A DNA stretch of 64,000 bases from Auricularia sp. M13 (Eukaryota > Basidiomycota > Agaricomycetes > Auriculariales > Auriculariaceae). Location of the stretch: positions 3,584,103 to 3,648,102 of the forward strand of contig CM073202.1 of assembly GCA_037042915.1 (NCBI GenBank). Reading direction: 5' to 3'. Positions 35,101-43,543 of the stretch are shown piece by piece. The stretch's first letter is position 1, and each line of letters begins with the position of its first letter. The translations under genes and the position numbers were made by a program. The notes under the pieces are model-generated. The model made no database searches. It was not told the origin of the DNA and saw only the letters and a program-made list of their open reading frames with translations.

Positions 35101-36091
35101 GTCCGTGGCCTGGTTGCTCATGATATACTGAAGCGTCCCTTCATTGCGGGGTTTGCTGCGCACTTGCATTTGCATTTGCATCGGCACCGGCACCGGCGCT
35201 TGCATTTGCACCGGCGCGCCGCACACTCGCCGGCATGCCGAACCCATCTGCCGACATGCCGCTAGCACTCCAGATCGGTCTCCAACTCAGCCTTAAAGCC
35301 CTGCTCTCACTGATATCTCTCACAAGTAGGGGGCCCTAGAGAGTGAGGGTACCCCCAGTGTGGGGGGTTTGCCCCAGAAACTACATCCTTAGGATATCCG
35401 GACGCCCGACGACGCTATGGACTGCGCTAGTCCGCCTTGCACCACGCGAGTGCCGACGCCGCATCCGGAGGCACCATTCGTGCAGGCGGAACAGGCGGAG
35501 GTACCGCCACCGACGCAACTTCTTGCACCGGACCAGTCGATCTACTTCGGATGCACTATTGGAGGTGAGTGCATCGGATCAGCACATGGAATGCACGCTG
35601 ATGAACCACGAGACTGGCGCACAGTCTATAGGCGCTTTTACGTTGGCAATCAGCAAGAGCGCGTCACCGTATCGGCGAATTGGCTCAGCACGGAGCGCCT
35701 CAATCAGTTCAGCAGCGTGCCGCTCATCCACGCTCGATCACCCGCGTACCTGAAGAAGCCGGTCAGCGAATGGCGTTGCCACCGTGTCATCACATGCAAC
35801 GGCGGCAACATAGGTGGCATCGATTACAAGTGCGTGCTCGACGACAACGAGATCGTATGGCTGCGCGACGTGCATCTTTGCTGGGTCGCAGGAGCTACGG
35901 AGGCTGCAAACACCTTTTGGGCCGAAGGCCACTGCTTCCGACCCGACGTCGCGGAGAAGTTCCTTCACCAGCGGCCGGCTCAGTATTGCACGCCAGAATG
36001 GGACGCAGCACTACTCGAGTGGCGTTCGCGTTATGTCATTTCCACGCACATCTACCGTATCGTCGACGGGCGCATTCGCAACATTAGCTAA
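29168..36091 (+). CDS. Extra open frame downstream of gypsy pol, split by an insertion
   Basis: The frame continues from the chromodomain frame across a single TGA (29165-29167). It runs to 29954, and after the inserted element and one copy of the 8-bp duplication resumes at 35409 and ends at 36091. The total is 490 codons with perfect frame match at the joint. The first Met is only at 29435 (MAFQSFDN), so expression by stop readthrough is possible. The N-terminal part is Gln/Ser/Pro-rich and disordered-looking. The C-terminal part (about residues 290-489) is compact and Trp-rich (WRTVYRRFYVGNQQ, WRCHRVITCNGG, VDGRIRNIS). I do not recognise a family and see no clear membrane segment. It could be a lineage-specific accessory protein or a polyprotein C-terminal extension. 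Confidence 0.6.
30035..34366. other. Interior of the inverted-repeat element, mostly unassigned
   Basis: No long domain-bearing frame. Short stretches look exon-like, for example near 33.99-34.08 kb (AELKSFAQRLSRSATLQIYQ in one frame, followed by GTACGT), but they are broken and I cannot name their source. Confidence 0.35.
34367..34492 (+). pseudogene. Hsp70-like fragment carried by the inverted-repeat element
   Basis: A 41-codon open stretch reading RTKDNNILGKFELS, then GISNRI, then AEAEKYMSK before a TAG. These match, in order, conserved pieces of the Hsp70 substrate-binding domain (…TKDNNLLGKFELSGI…, …GKSNRITI…, …SEAEKYK…) with the intervening residues deleted. It is preceded by a stop and has no start codon. 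This fits a captured and decayed gene fragment, not a gene. Recognition is from memory of the family. Confidence 0.5.
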
Positions 36092-36260
36092 AAACGCGCA
36101 GTCTGCGAAGACAACGGCCGGAGATACGATTAGGACGCCGCTCTTATAGACAACCTGTTCCAGTACATGATTTTGTATATGTACAGGAATGATGGACTGT
36201 TTTGTCAAGAACTATGTTTCAGAGCCTCGAGGACGACGCTTTCTTCAAGGGGGGGGTTGT

Positions 36261-36528
36261 TGTGATAGGCTATACGCTCGGGATAGTTGAGTCAGGGCCG
36301 GTTCAGGGAACACAGCCCTCGTGGAGTCACGCAGGAGTCAGAGCGACTCATATTCATTATGACTCAGTAGATACTTACAGTATATATACTTCTCTCTCGA
36401 GTAATAGAGAGGGCATCCTTCGGGATCCCGCTTATTTCGCACTCGATCTCAGCTTATCCAAGCAGTTAGAATTAGATCAGATATAGGCATACGCGTGTAA
36501 ACTACCAGAACGAGGCTCCGCCTTAACA
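36261..36528 (+). repeat. Gypsy 3' LTR
   Basis: A 268-bp LTR identical by eye to 22606-22873, with a G-rich purine tract just upstream and ATATC (36529-36533) after it. Confidence 0.92.
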
Positions 36529-37811
36529 ATATCAGTATGCTGACAGAATATCTTCAACATGGACGAGACAGGCCTTTTCTATGCGTACGCACTGGCTGCC
36601 TTACATCACTCTGTGCTGATGCCCGTGTAGGATGCCACCTGATTCTGGTTTGGCAACAAAGCAGATGTCAGGCTTGAAGGGCAAGAAGACACGCATGACT
36701 TACGCCTTCACGACGAACGCGACGGGCTCCGAGAAGCTGCCTCCGTTCATCATCGGCAAGGCTGCAAAGCCGCGCTGCTTCAAGGGCAAATCGGGTGCAG
36801 CGCTTGGGTTTCTGTACCGCAACAATGCCAAAGCCTGGATGACGAGCGCCCTTTACCGCGACTGGCTTCTGGACTGGGACCGCGAGCTGGAGGCGCAGAA
36901 GCGCAAGATCCTGCTTTTGGTTGACAACTTTTCAGGCCACTGTGATGTTCCGGAGCTCAAGAACATTCGTGTCGAGCGTTTCACGCCCAACTTGACGTCC
37001 CGCATCCAGCCCGCCGATGCAGGCATCATCCGCTGCTTCAAGGCCCATTACCGACGCTTGTTCATCGAGCGGGCCATCGACAACTACGGCAGCAGTGACC
37101 ATCCCTTGGAGATCTACAAGATCAACCAGCTGCAGGCCATGCGGCTCGCAGCGTCTGCCTGGGATGAAGTTGATGCTGACACGATCCGGAACTACTGGCG
37201 CAAGGTTGGCATTCTGCCCGACCCAGAACCCTTGTCCACATCTGCACCGTCGGTCACCGTCTCATCGCTTCTGAACCCTGCTGAATCTGCCGAGCATCGA
37301 GTGGCAGAATCATATGACGCACTCGTCGCATGCAGCGCTCTTCACAAGCGCAACCGCATGGCGCTGGAGGACTTGCTCAACCCCGCGGATGAAGCCAACC
37401 TGATTGAGGATGCATCGGACGAAGATATCCGCACCGCGGTGCGTGAGCGTCGCGAAGCGGAGCAGAACGCGGATGAAGACTTGGATGACGTCACCGAGCA
37501 GCTCCCAACACGGCCCGAAGCTCTTGCAGCGTCACGTCTGCTGCAGAAGTTTCTTTCGGACAAGAATGACAAGTGGGCACGGCAGCTGGATTACTGGCCA
37601 CATTTGGTCGGGAAACGCGCCTGGAAGCCACCCGCAATCTGAAGGACACAAATATCCTGGACTACTTTACCCAAACTCTACCACATTGACTTAGCAGCCG
37701 CTTCAGAGCATTATTTAGAGTAGTATGGATTTAAATTTAGTGTAGTATGGATTTTTTCAATATCTTCTACGATTTTTTCTCAATTAATGGGCAACCTCCC
37801 GGAACCCATAG

Positions 37812-37871
37812 CCTGTCATAACCCATACCGGTCGCTGAACCGACCGGTATGGGTTATGACAGGTTCGACTG
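37812..37871 (-). repeat. pogo-type right terminal repeat within a perfect hairpin
   Basis: The right TIR (37841-37871, inverted) is preceded by a perfect inverted copy of its inner 23 bases (37812-37834). This leaves a 6-base loop and forms a 52-bp hairpin (CCTGTCATAACCCATACCGG on the left arm). The left end of the transposon lacks this hairpin. Confidence 0.88.
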
Positions 37872-38326
37872 TAGACTCTCTAACTCTACTCGCACCGGCA
37901 AAAGGCAATCGGAGCGCAACTGGTGCGGTCGATCTCGATCGTGCTTCGAGGCCATTGCGTCCAGGGCATAAAAGGCCTTATATTCGACGGAGATAAGAAA
38001 AGTCAGAGCGCGCAGAGACAGACGTCATGTTTGAATTGTGCTGATGGGAGGCGTCAAGATCGGGGATGCAAGAAGCCGGGCATCAGGGGGAAGGAACGGG
38101 GGGCGATCGAGGCGCGGCCGAACAAGGAGCGGGGTAAAGGGGAGAACAAGGGGGAAGGAGGGAGAAAGGAGAGAGAGGGCGGAATTAACTCCGACTCCGC
38201 CTTACACTCCGCCTCGGCCGTCCCACCCTCGTGCGACCCAGCGACACAACGCGCCTGATTATTCTTTTTTCTTCACGACCCACGCCGCCGCTGCGCCCCA
38301 CGACGACGACGAGCCGAAGCCGATAA
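37872..38326 (+). promoter_or_regulatory. Upstream region of the MUB1-like gene
   Basis: 455 bp between the transposon end and the ATG. It holds a purine-rich GGGGAACAAGGGGGAAGGAG tract (about 38130-38170) and a pyrimidine tract TTATTCTTTTTTCTTC (about 38258-38273) close to the start, a usual fungal core-promoter feature. The transposon end may have displaced older upstream elements. Confidence 0.45.
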
Positions 38327-40989
38327 ATGCGCGAAAGCAACTTTGCGTTCCCCGCGCAGAACCGGGCGTGCGTCTGCATCTCGTCGCAGTTGTACGACCG
38401 TCGCGGTGAGTCCGCCCCCCTGCTCGTCGTTGTCGTCGTTGTTGTCGGTGCTGACGCCCGTTTGCTCGTCGTGGTCAGCGCTGGACACGACGTCTGTGCT
38501 GCCGCTGTTCAACTCGCTGAGTCATCTGACGTACCTGACCTCGACGTCGCCGCGCATCCGCGAGATCCTGACGTTCGACGGCGGCCTCGAGCGCCTCGTC
38601 CGCATCCTCCGCGACTTCTGCCAGGCCCCGCCGCCGCCCGAGAGCCCCCAGCTCTTCTACGGCCTCCTCCCGCCGCCGCCGCCCAACAGTAACACTTCGT
38701 CTGCATCGACAACAACAACCACCAAGCGGCCGCCCGCGCCGGCAGACCTGAAGAGCTTCGACCGCGCGGCGGCCTACCGGTTCTCGCTCGCGTTCCAGTG
38801 CGTCGCGAACATCGGCGTGCGCGGCTCCGAGCCCATCCGCTCGCGCGTCGTCCAGGCCGGCACGCTCGACGTCGTCGGCTGCGTCCTCGAGTCCTGGCTC
38901 CAGTCGCGCGGCTTTGCCGTCCTGCCGTCCAGCTCCGCCAGCGGCCTGCCGCGCGAGAGCAAGGAGCAGCGCATGGCCCGCCGCCAGCAGCTCGCCCAGC
39001 TCCAGCAGCAGCAGCAGGCCGCAGAGATTGCCCGCGCACTCGAGCGCGCGCGTGCCGTCCAGGAGGCTGCTGCGCCCCTGCACCATTCGCACGCCCACGC
39101 ACACTCGCACTCGCACTCGCACTCGCAACCGAGCCAGCCGGCTGGGCCAGCGCGACGACACCACCCGCTGATGAGCGTCTCGGCCGGCCCCTCCAACAGC
39201 ACGAGCGCCAGCGACGAGGAGATGGCAGACGTCTCGCCCGCCCAGACACGGCCCTCCTCCTCGGTCTCGATGAACTCCCTGCACTCGGCGTCCAGCGGGA
39301 ACGCCAGCGGCGCCGACACCAGCGCCCACGCCACGCCCGTCGGCAGCTCGACGCCCACGGGCACCGTCGTCGTCCCCGCGACGCGCGACCGCTCGGGCAC
39401 CGTCGTCGGCCCGCGGCCCGTCGCGCCCTGGGACCTCCCCCAGGCAGCGGCGAACCGCCGGCGCGCGCGCACGGTGACGCAGCGCAACCGCCACGCGACG
39501 GATACGGAGGACGAGGACGTCGAGATGGCCGACGACACGGCCGGACGGCGCGCGGTGGGCATCGTGCAGAGCGACGCGGACGACGGCGGCCATCTGAACC
39601 TGCTCATCGACGGCATCGTTGCGCTGGGCCAGAACGACGATTTGGCGATGGGCGCGCCGCCTGGCGCGCCGGGCGCGACGGCGCAGGTTGCCGAGGCCGC
39701 GGAGGAGGAGGAGGGCGATGGGGATGTGGACGTCGCGCCCACCGAGACGCCGCGCCAGACGGCGGCGCAGCTGCCGCAGCAGCCCGCGCTGCCGGCGCCG
39801 ACGCCGCGGCCGAGCGGCGCGGGCAGTGTGCATAATACGCCGAGCGTGGGCCAGAGGATGGACGATGGGCCGTACCGCGAGGAGGACGTGCTCATTGCGC
39901 TGCAGCTGCTGGCGTATTTGAGCAAGTATCCGCATGTGCGCCAGGCGTTTTATAAGAAGCGCGTGGAGGGCGGGGGGAATAAGTGAGTTTTCTATCGCTC
40001 ATTTTTTTTAATGTGCATAATGCTGACTGCCTGGTAGGACGGAGACGCCTGAGGCGTCCAGGAGCACGAGCCCGGTGCCGCACCGCGAGAGCGCGCTGGG
40101 CGGCTTCGCGCGCGCGTTCGTCGGGTCCGGCGGTAGCAGCAGCAGCTCGCGCGCGCCGCCGTCGTCGCCGTCGCCGCAGCAGCCCGTCGCGGGGCCGTCG
40201 CGCATCGCCTCTGCGTCATCGTCTGCCTCTGCGCCCGCCGCGCCGACGCCCGTGATACCCAACGCCGCGCCGCTGTACCCGCGCCCGTCGATGACGCAGT
40301 CGCCCAACATCTTCTCCCTGGTCGAGCGCTTCACCTTCCGGCCGTCGGCGAACGAGGCCTCGCTCCCCGCGCCGCCCGACTTCCTGCCGCCGGAGATCCA
40401 GTACTGGGCGGGCGTGATCATGCGCAACGCGTGCCGGAAGGACGATAGTCGCGGCGGGATCCGGCAGTGCGCCAACATGCTGTGCGGGAAGTGGGAGGAG
40501 AGCCCGCGGCAGTTTGCGAAATGCCGACGGTGCAGGAAGGCCAAGTATTGCGGCAAGGAGTGTCAGAGCCGCGCGTGGGCCGAGGGGCATCGCTTTTGGT
40601 GCTCGGCGAGGGAGGAGGAGGGACAGGGCCAGGCGGGGCAGGGCGCGTTGGTGGAGTCTGTGCCGGCGCCCGCGCAGACTGTTGCGCCTACCGCGAGACA
40701 GACGAGGAGTGTTGCGCGCGGGGCGGGGGCGGGGGCGGGGACGGTGGCGCCTGCGCCGTCGCCTGCGCTGCCTGCTGCGACTGCGGCTGGGGCGAGAGGG
40801 GGCGTCAACTCGTTCCCGGGTCCGGTGCCGGCCACTGCTGCACATGGACATGGACATGGACATGGAGGACGGCGGCGCGCGGGGACGATGCCTGCTGCGC
40901 CGCCCGCGCCGCCGACTAGTCCGGAGCTTGACGGCGCGAACGCGAACGCCAACTCGAGCGTGGATGAGGATGATATGGTGCTCGGGTGA
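38327..40989 (+). CDS. MUB1: MUB1/samB-type MYND zinc finger protein
   Basis: Three exons (38327-38405, 38479-39982, 40038-40989) with GT-AG introns of 73 and 55 nt, giving about 844 aa. The start MRESNFAFPAQNR and the conserved N-terminal block (LDTTSVLPLFNSLSHLTYL, ILTFDGGLERLVRIL, FQCVANIGVRGSEPIRSRVV) are typical of the family. Long low-complexity regions rich in Ser, Ala, His and Pro follow. The C-terminal MYND finger is CANMLCGKW...CRRCRKAKYCGKEC...HRFWC. In yeast Mub1 works with the E3 Ubr2 and Rad6 to ubiquitinate Rpn4; samB in Aspergillus affects development. That role is transferred by family. The middle region is unusually repetitive (poly-His/Ser, Gln runs). Confidence 0.9.
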
Positions 40990-41929
40990 GCGTGTGCGCC
41001 TGCACGGTTTTCCGCGCCCGTTTCTTTCCGTTCGGATCGTCATGTCTCGCTCTCGCTCTCCTCGTCCCTCCAACCTGCCCAGTCCCGTCGCTCGTCCACA
41101 TTCCATACATACAGAATCCTCTCCTCTCCGCACGATAGTTTGATAGTTTTCAGATACTCGTTCGTATCGTATCGCAATGTCAGGCCTCGCTCGCTTTGTT
41201 TTTTTCTTTTTCTTTTTTTCTTTTTTTCTTTTTTGGTGATTGTATTTGATGGTTTACTTTTTCTGTGTTGTGTTGTGGTGGAGTGCGTTGGTATAGATGA
41301 GGGTTCTGGAAATTCTTTTTCTTTGGACTGGAGGCGAGGTCATGGTGGGTGAGGTGGGTGTGCGCCCTAGAGATGAGTGTACGGGTCGCTGGACGCTGTT
41401 GGCCATGAATCGAGGATCAGAATGCAGTGGCGCGCTGGATCAGCTGCAGATGGTCTCGGCGACTCTGTGTCCCTCTAGACTCACATCTCGTTCGTCGTGG
41501 TGATTTGCCTGGTATGCTCTGCTCCGTCGTGAGTTGCAGGCTTCCGTCATCCGTCGTCTTGTGGCTGCTGTGGTGACTGTCAGCGAGGGTCACATACAGC
41601 TGCAGTGCTCAGGAAAACTTAGCTTCTGCGTGGGACATGCTCGATGTCAAGGGATGGCATGGACGAGGCCTTGCTTCAAATATTCGTGAACAGTGACCAC
41701 CAACGGCTAAGAAGTGGAATGATTTTTCATTCAAAAGCTGCTGCAAGTCCTCAAATTTGATACTACCCAACTCCGTTCTCTATCGGCGTCAACACGTGAG
41801 GATCAGCGGAGTTGATTTACCAATGTAGCATTTGGCCTGCAACCACGACATGCGCACGCAGACGCAGACGACGGTGTGCGCGATTCATCCACGTCTTCGG
41901 CGGCCGATCCTGACCCGGCGCCAGGGGTG
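40990..41929. other. MUB1-like 3' region and spacer
   Basis: Immediately downstream is a T-rich tract (about 41200-41260) consistent with 3' UTR and termination signals. The stretch near 41690-41830 resembles, inverted, the upstream region of the type B F-box gene at 10.8 kb (shared GAACAGTGACCAC, CCAACTCCGTTC and GATCAGCGGAGTTGA). No gene is seen. Confidence 0.5.
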
Positions 41930-43300
41930 ATTCTCGCAGCAACCCGCTGGGCATTTCGAGGCTGCCGCCGGAGATGCTCGCCCACTGCTTTCTCTTCCTG
42001 CCCCACCACCTGCTGGATCGGCTCCCAACTCTGCACGTTTCACGAAAATGGCGTGCAACAGCGTTACACTTCCCCGCAGTATGGTCGAAAGTAATGATGA
42101 ATGGCGGCGTATGGAACGCACACCGTCTCATCAGCTTAGTTTTGGCCAACACAGGACTCTATCCGATCGACTTTCGGTATATCTGCGTACCTGGGGATAG
42201 GTCAAGGGACAGTTTATGCTGTCCTTCACACGCACATGCATCACGTGCGCTCGATTCGCTGGCACGGCGCATGTGATCGCCCACTACTGTTCACTCCCGC
42301 GGCACCGCTACTTGAGTACCTCCAGTGCAACGCTCTCAACACTATCTCACCGCAATTTCTCGGAGGGATCGCTGGCCGGCTACGCTTCCTAGAAACCGGT
42401 CGTCTGACTCTGCCGCCGATATGCCCCGCGCTCTGCACGCTGACGACTCTGCGCTGCACGCCATCGGGCGACTTCATGCACCTCTTCTCTATGTGTCCCC
42501 GCCTGCAGAATCTCTCGCTTACAATCGAAGAAGCTCTGGGCACAAAGCTCCGCCTCCCACCGAATCCTCCCAAAGTGCTCATGCGCCTGGAAGTGTGCAC
42601 CAGACTCTATACTAGCGACGCCGTCGCGCTATGCAGCGGGTGGCGCACATCGCATCTGCAGGACATAGTGCTTGATCTTGCTGTCCTCCATAACGGCGAG
42701 ATAGATCTCCTCGAGGAGCTGGTGGAATTATCGGTCCATACCGTGCCCTTCAGCGTCCTGACGACCGTCCGCGTCGCGGCGCTGAACCTAGCCGGTCAGC
42801 GCATCGTCATCAACATCAGATACCGCACCGGCACTCGCATGGATGTCTCCTCTCCCGTATCATATTTCCTCCTCTTCAGGCAGCGCGACTTCACGCGCGT
42901 GCGGCGGCTCAGCATGGCCGCGTGTCTTTTACAGCCGTTTCTTCGAGACGTGCCGGCGCTTCCAGCACTCGAAGAGCTGCGTGTCAGTCTCCCGCAACAC
43001 CCCATTGGTAGGCTGCGTCTTGGCGGGCCGTATGCGTATATGTTCGCCTGGGAGCAGCTGAACGGTATCGCGGACGCGCTGCGGTTCCATGTGCACACGG
43101 TGACCCTAGAGATCCAGTATCAGCCAGGCGAGCCTCCGCGGCGCGTTCACGCGCTGCGGGCTGTCGAGCGCATTCAGTCGATCTGGGATCGCGCAGCGGA
43201 GCCGCGGTATGCTACGTCGTTCGTGATCACTGGGTTCCCCAACGCCGCCATGCACTGGGATTTCCCGCAGTGCATCGAACCTTTGATTATATTCAAGTAG
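41930..43300 (+). pseudogene. F-box-like protein, type B, one frameshift
   Basis: Close paralogue of the gene at 9317-10690 in opposite orientation, with the same F-box (GISRLPPEMLAHCF, LPTLHVSRKWRATALHF) and the same end (LIIFK). The frame opens after a TGA inside CTGACCCGGCGCCAG, as in the other copy, which again suggests a short upstream exon. A small insertion near 42200 (AGGTCAAGGGACAGTTTATG against the other copy's AGAATGGTTTATG) shifts the frame, so the N-terminal 90 codons and the remaining 354 codons (from MHHVRSIRWHG at 42236) are separated. The rest is intact, so decay is recent or the shift is a sequence error. Confidence 0.7.
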
Positions 43301-43543
43301 CAAGTTTTTGTCACAAACTTCTCTTGTAGACGCGCGGTAGTACGCAAAGGAAGCAGATGATATTTGCACCGATCAATAAATAATGGCAGGGTCACGTGCG
43401 ATCAATCCGGGCCGGCCACCGCAGCTGAAGCTGACAAGCCGTTGCAAACAAAATCCGTGTTGCCTTTAGACTGCTAGCCCGAGCGCGCCAATACCCGCCG
43501 CGCATCTTCATGCGCGTTTCACTGCCTGATTCAATGTGCGTCC

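Larger units (their letters stand above)
29955..35400. mobile_element. Inverted-repeat DNA element (hAT-like target duplication) inside the gypsy
   Basis: A 5446-bp insertion flanked by the exact 8-bp duplication GACGCCCG (29947-29954, 35401-35408). The ends are imperfectly inverted: the left has CCTAAGGCATGACTTTCTGG, and the inverted right has CCTAAGGATGTAGTTTCTGG. Subterminal GAGGGTACCC and GGGGCCC words occur at both ends, and a hairpin (GGGCCCCAAGTAC arm) lies near 30050. Removal with one duplication restores the host open frame. I could not identify a transposase, so it is probably non-autonomous. It holds short fragments that look like decayed host-gene exons, including an Hsp70-like piece near 34.4 kb. 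Confidence 0.75.
22606..36528 (+). mobile_element. Ty3/gypsy chromovirus-type retrotransposon
   Basis: 268-bp LTRs (22606-22873 and 36261-36528), identical by inspection and TG...CA bounded, with the target duplication ATATC (22601-22605, 36529-36533). The primer-binding site region after the left LTR reads TTTGGTGGACAC. A purine tract (CAAGGGGGGGG) lies just before the right LTR. The order gag, protease, RT, RNase H, integrase, chromodomain is that of a chromovirus. A 5.45-kb inverted-repeat element (29955-35400) sits inside it. Without that the gypsy is about 8.5 kb. It carries an extra open frame downstream of pol. Confidence 0.93.
13776..36545 (-). mobile_element. Non-autonomous LTR element (LARD/TRIM-like), host of further insertions
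   Basis: It is bounded by 183-bp LTRs. The left is 13776-13958. The right is split by the gypsy into 22435-22605 and 36534-36545 (171 + 12 = 183 bp). The ends are TG...CA and the target duplication is GAATA at 13771-13775 and 36546-36550. A polypurine tract (minus strand GCTGAGGGGGAG) adjoins the left LTR and sets minus orientation. The two LTRs differ at two sites. Removing nested elements leaves about 2.85 kb of GC-rich interior with no gag or pol. Its polypurine tract equals that of the copia at 3744-9193, so mobilisation by a copia is a reasonable inference. No clear primer-binding site was seen. Confidence 0.85.
11297..37642 (+). pseudogene. pogo/Tigger-type transposase (CENP-B HTH + DDE_1), disrupted
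   Basis: The gene survives in separated pieces: 11297-11600 (MAPKKPLEVL start), 11653-11873, 13436-13775, 36551-36584 and 36631-37642. Introns of 52 nt (11601-11652) and 46 nt (36585-36630) are inferred from GT-AG ends and frame. The second piece holds a Psq/CENP-B-type HTH (SLAQHIEILYWYHKNGRNQS). A second HTH half is at 13.5 kb (TGEVLRQKWTRFADMCG). The DDE_1 core has FNMDETGLFY, LLLVDNFSGHC and QPADAGIIRCFK. The long insertion falls between codons for HLRN and IFNMDE; with one GAATA copy removed the frame continues exactly. The gene is also broken by an in-frame TAG at 11871-11873, a frameshift beyond it and an insertion between about 11985 and 13435. It cannot make an intact transposase. 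Confidence 0.85.
10962..37871 (+). mobile_element. pogo/Tigger-type DNA transposon, split by nested insertions
   Basis: Left end 10962 reads CAGTTGAACCTGTCATAACC. The reverse complement of the right end at 37871 reads CAGTCGAACCTGTCATAACC, and both are flanked by TA (10960-10961, 37872-37873), as expected for the Tc1/mariner-pogo superfamily. Subterminal AACCCATA motifs recur near both ends (10980-11120, 37800-37850). The transposase is in the same orientation and is interrupted by a 22.77-kb insertion with target duplication GAATA (13771-13775, 36546-36550). Without the larger insertions the element would be roughly 2.7-3.5 kb, a normal size for the group. It carries every other nested element described here and ends 455 bp upstream of the MUB1-like start codon. 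Confidence 0.9.

Noticed and set aside
29947-35408. Helitron as the explanation for gene fragments in the 29955-35400 element
   Set aside because: The exact 8-bp duplication and inverted ends favour a cut-and-paste element; no Rep/helicase or CTRR end was seen.
29434-36091. Calling the extra gypsy frame an envelope gene
   Set aside because: No signal peptide, membrane segment or fusion-peptide-like stretch was seen, and it lacks its own start near the 5' end. Position alone is not enough.
38475-41133. Large minus-strand frames (up to 486 codons) opposite the MUB1-like gene
   Set aside because: They mirror GC-rich codon usage of the sense strand; the sense strand has conserved domains and proper introns.
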